Assembly: GCA_003224835.1 (NCBI GenBank) | Contig: QHZX01000027.1 | Span: 1-6,420, forward strand | DNA length: 6,420 bases | DNA from: Acidobacteriota bacterium | GTDB taxonomy: Bacteria > Acidobacteriota > Terriglobia > Terriglobales > Acidobacteriaceae | Reading direction: 5' to 3' | In this document: positions 6,160 through 6,420 of the stretch, piece by piece | Position numbering within the stretch: position 1 is the stretch's first letter | Layout of the letters: the number at the start of each line of letters is the position of its first letter | The notes under the pieces: generated by a model | What the model was told of the DNA's origin: nothing | What the model saw: only the letters and a program-made list of their open reading frames with translations | Databases searched by the model: none | Program-made: the position numbers and the translations under genes

Positions 6160-6357
6160 CGGCCACGGATCAGACGGATCAACACTCTTTTCCTATTCGC
6201 TGAAATCAAGTGCGAACCAAAAAAGCTTTTAACCGCAGAGATCGCCAAGAAAAACCGCGGAGTTCGCCGAGAAAACTTGAACTACTCAAATCCACTACAG
6301 AAATCCGAAACCGAATTAGCTAAAGAAATCCGTGCGAATCCGTGTGATCCGTGGCCG
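6160..6357. repeat. Family B inverted arms flanking unrelated sequence, between rpsP and khpA
   Basis: Arms at 6160-6185 and 6332-6357 are complementary at 21 of 26 positions, with a perfect 13-base outer end CGGCCACGGATCA. ACGGAT occurs at 6165 and 6174. ATCCGT occurs at 6328, 6338 and 6347. The arms are about 146 bases apart, far more than in the 5775-5885 copy, and the interior holds a separate tandem repeat. The 216-base spacer (6152-6367) contains no other recognisable feature. Confidence 0.8.
6231..6274. repeat. Two-copy 22-base tandem repeat (AACCGC-GAG type)
   Basis: Two adjacent 22-base units, 6231-6252 and 6253-6274, agree at 19 of 22 positions. Each starts AACCGC. Within each unit a CGCNNAG word occurs twice, 9 bases apart (6234/6243 and 6256/6265). 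The design resembles one arm of the CACAGAG family. No opposite arm is seen nearby. Confidence 0.8.
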
Positions 6358-6367
6358 GTCCTTAAAC

Positions 6368-6420
6368 TTACGATGCCACCGGTTCGGCGGGTGCCTTCCC
6401 CGCAAAGCCCAGGATCTTGC
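6368..6420 (-). CDS. rpsP: Probable C-terminal end of 30S ribosomal protein S16 (5' end outside the window)
   Basis: On the reverse strand an open frame enters from the right edge and reads KILGFAGKAPAEPVAS before TAA at 6370-6368. An Ala/Pro-rich ending fits the variable tail of S16 proteins, but no conserved S16 motif lies inside the window. The assignment rests on position, since rpsP normally precedes khpA-rimM-trmD-rplS. The two other reverse frames also stay open over these few bases, so the frame itself is a choice. Confidence 0.55.
   Translation of the reverse strand, partial: KILGFAGKAPAEPVAS

Noticed and set aside
6152..6166. Longer KhpA starting at GTG 6166
   Set aside because: The GTG belongs to the repeat arm, while ATG 6151 gives a family-like N-terminus.

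Overview
The window holds eight protein genes in two converging blocks. No RNA genes, insertion sequences or CRISPR arrays are visible. The forward block is pyrG (5' end outside the window), kdsA, and a gene for a potassium-channel-like membrane protein. The reverse block, read from high to low coordinates, is a probable rpsP tail (5' end outside the window), khpA, rimM, trmD and rplS. This is the classical ribosomal protein S16 / RimM / TrmD / L19 operon with a KH-domain gene in its usual place after rpsP. The blocks meet at a 70-base gap (3726-3795).

The organism is a Gram-negative bacterium, because KdsA makes the Kdo sugar of the lipopolysaccharide core. The moderately high GC, the gene order, the metal-dependent (Aquifex-type) KdsA, a TrmD with an extended interdomain linker, and palindromic spacer repeats of the CCACAGAG, CCACGGAT and GTCATTCCGAG types all suggest Acidobacteriota of the Koribacter/Terriglobia kind. 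The phylum call is inference from memory of such genomes, not from a search.

In the forward block, PyrG makes CTP and KdsA makes Kdo-8-phosphate. CTP is the co-substrate that later activates Kdo (KdsB reaction), so the pair is functionally coherent. The channel gene follows 44 bases later and is probably co-transcribed, with no obvious functional link. In the reverse block the genes serve ribosome assembly and tRNA modification: S16 and L19 are ribosomal proteins, RimM matures the 30S subunit, TrmD makes m1G37 in tRNA, and KhpA is a small RNA-binding protein.

The most notable feature is non-coding. Nearly every spacer is occupied by an inverted repeat. Two repeat families (A: CACAGAG; B: ACGGAT) are built from a short word recurring about every 10 bases in both arms. 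A third (C) has perfect TTGTCATTCCGA ends. They sit directly against start and stop codons: the rimM stop codon lies inside a repeat end, and the longest reading frames of trmD, rimM and khpA would begin inside repeats. Only rplS has a good Shine-Dalgarno sequence, and it is preceded by a separate perfect 8-bp hairpin. This suggests the repeats may shape unequal expression within the operon.
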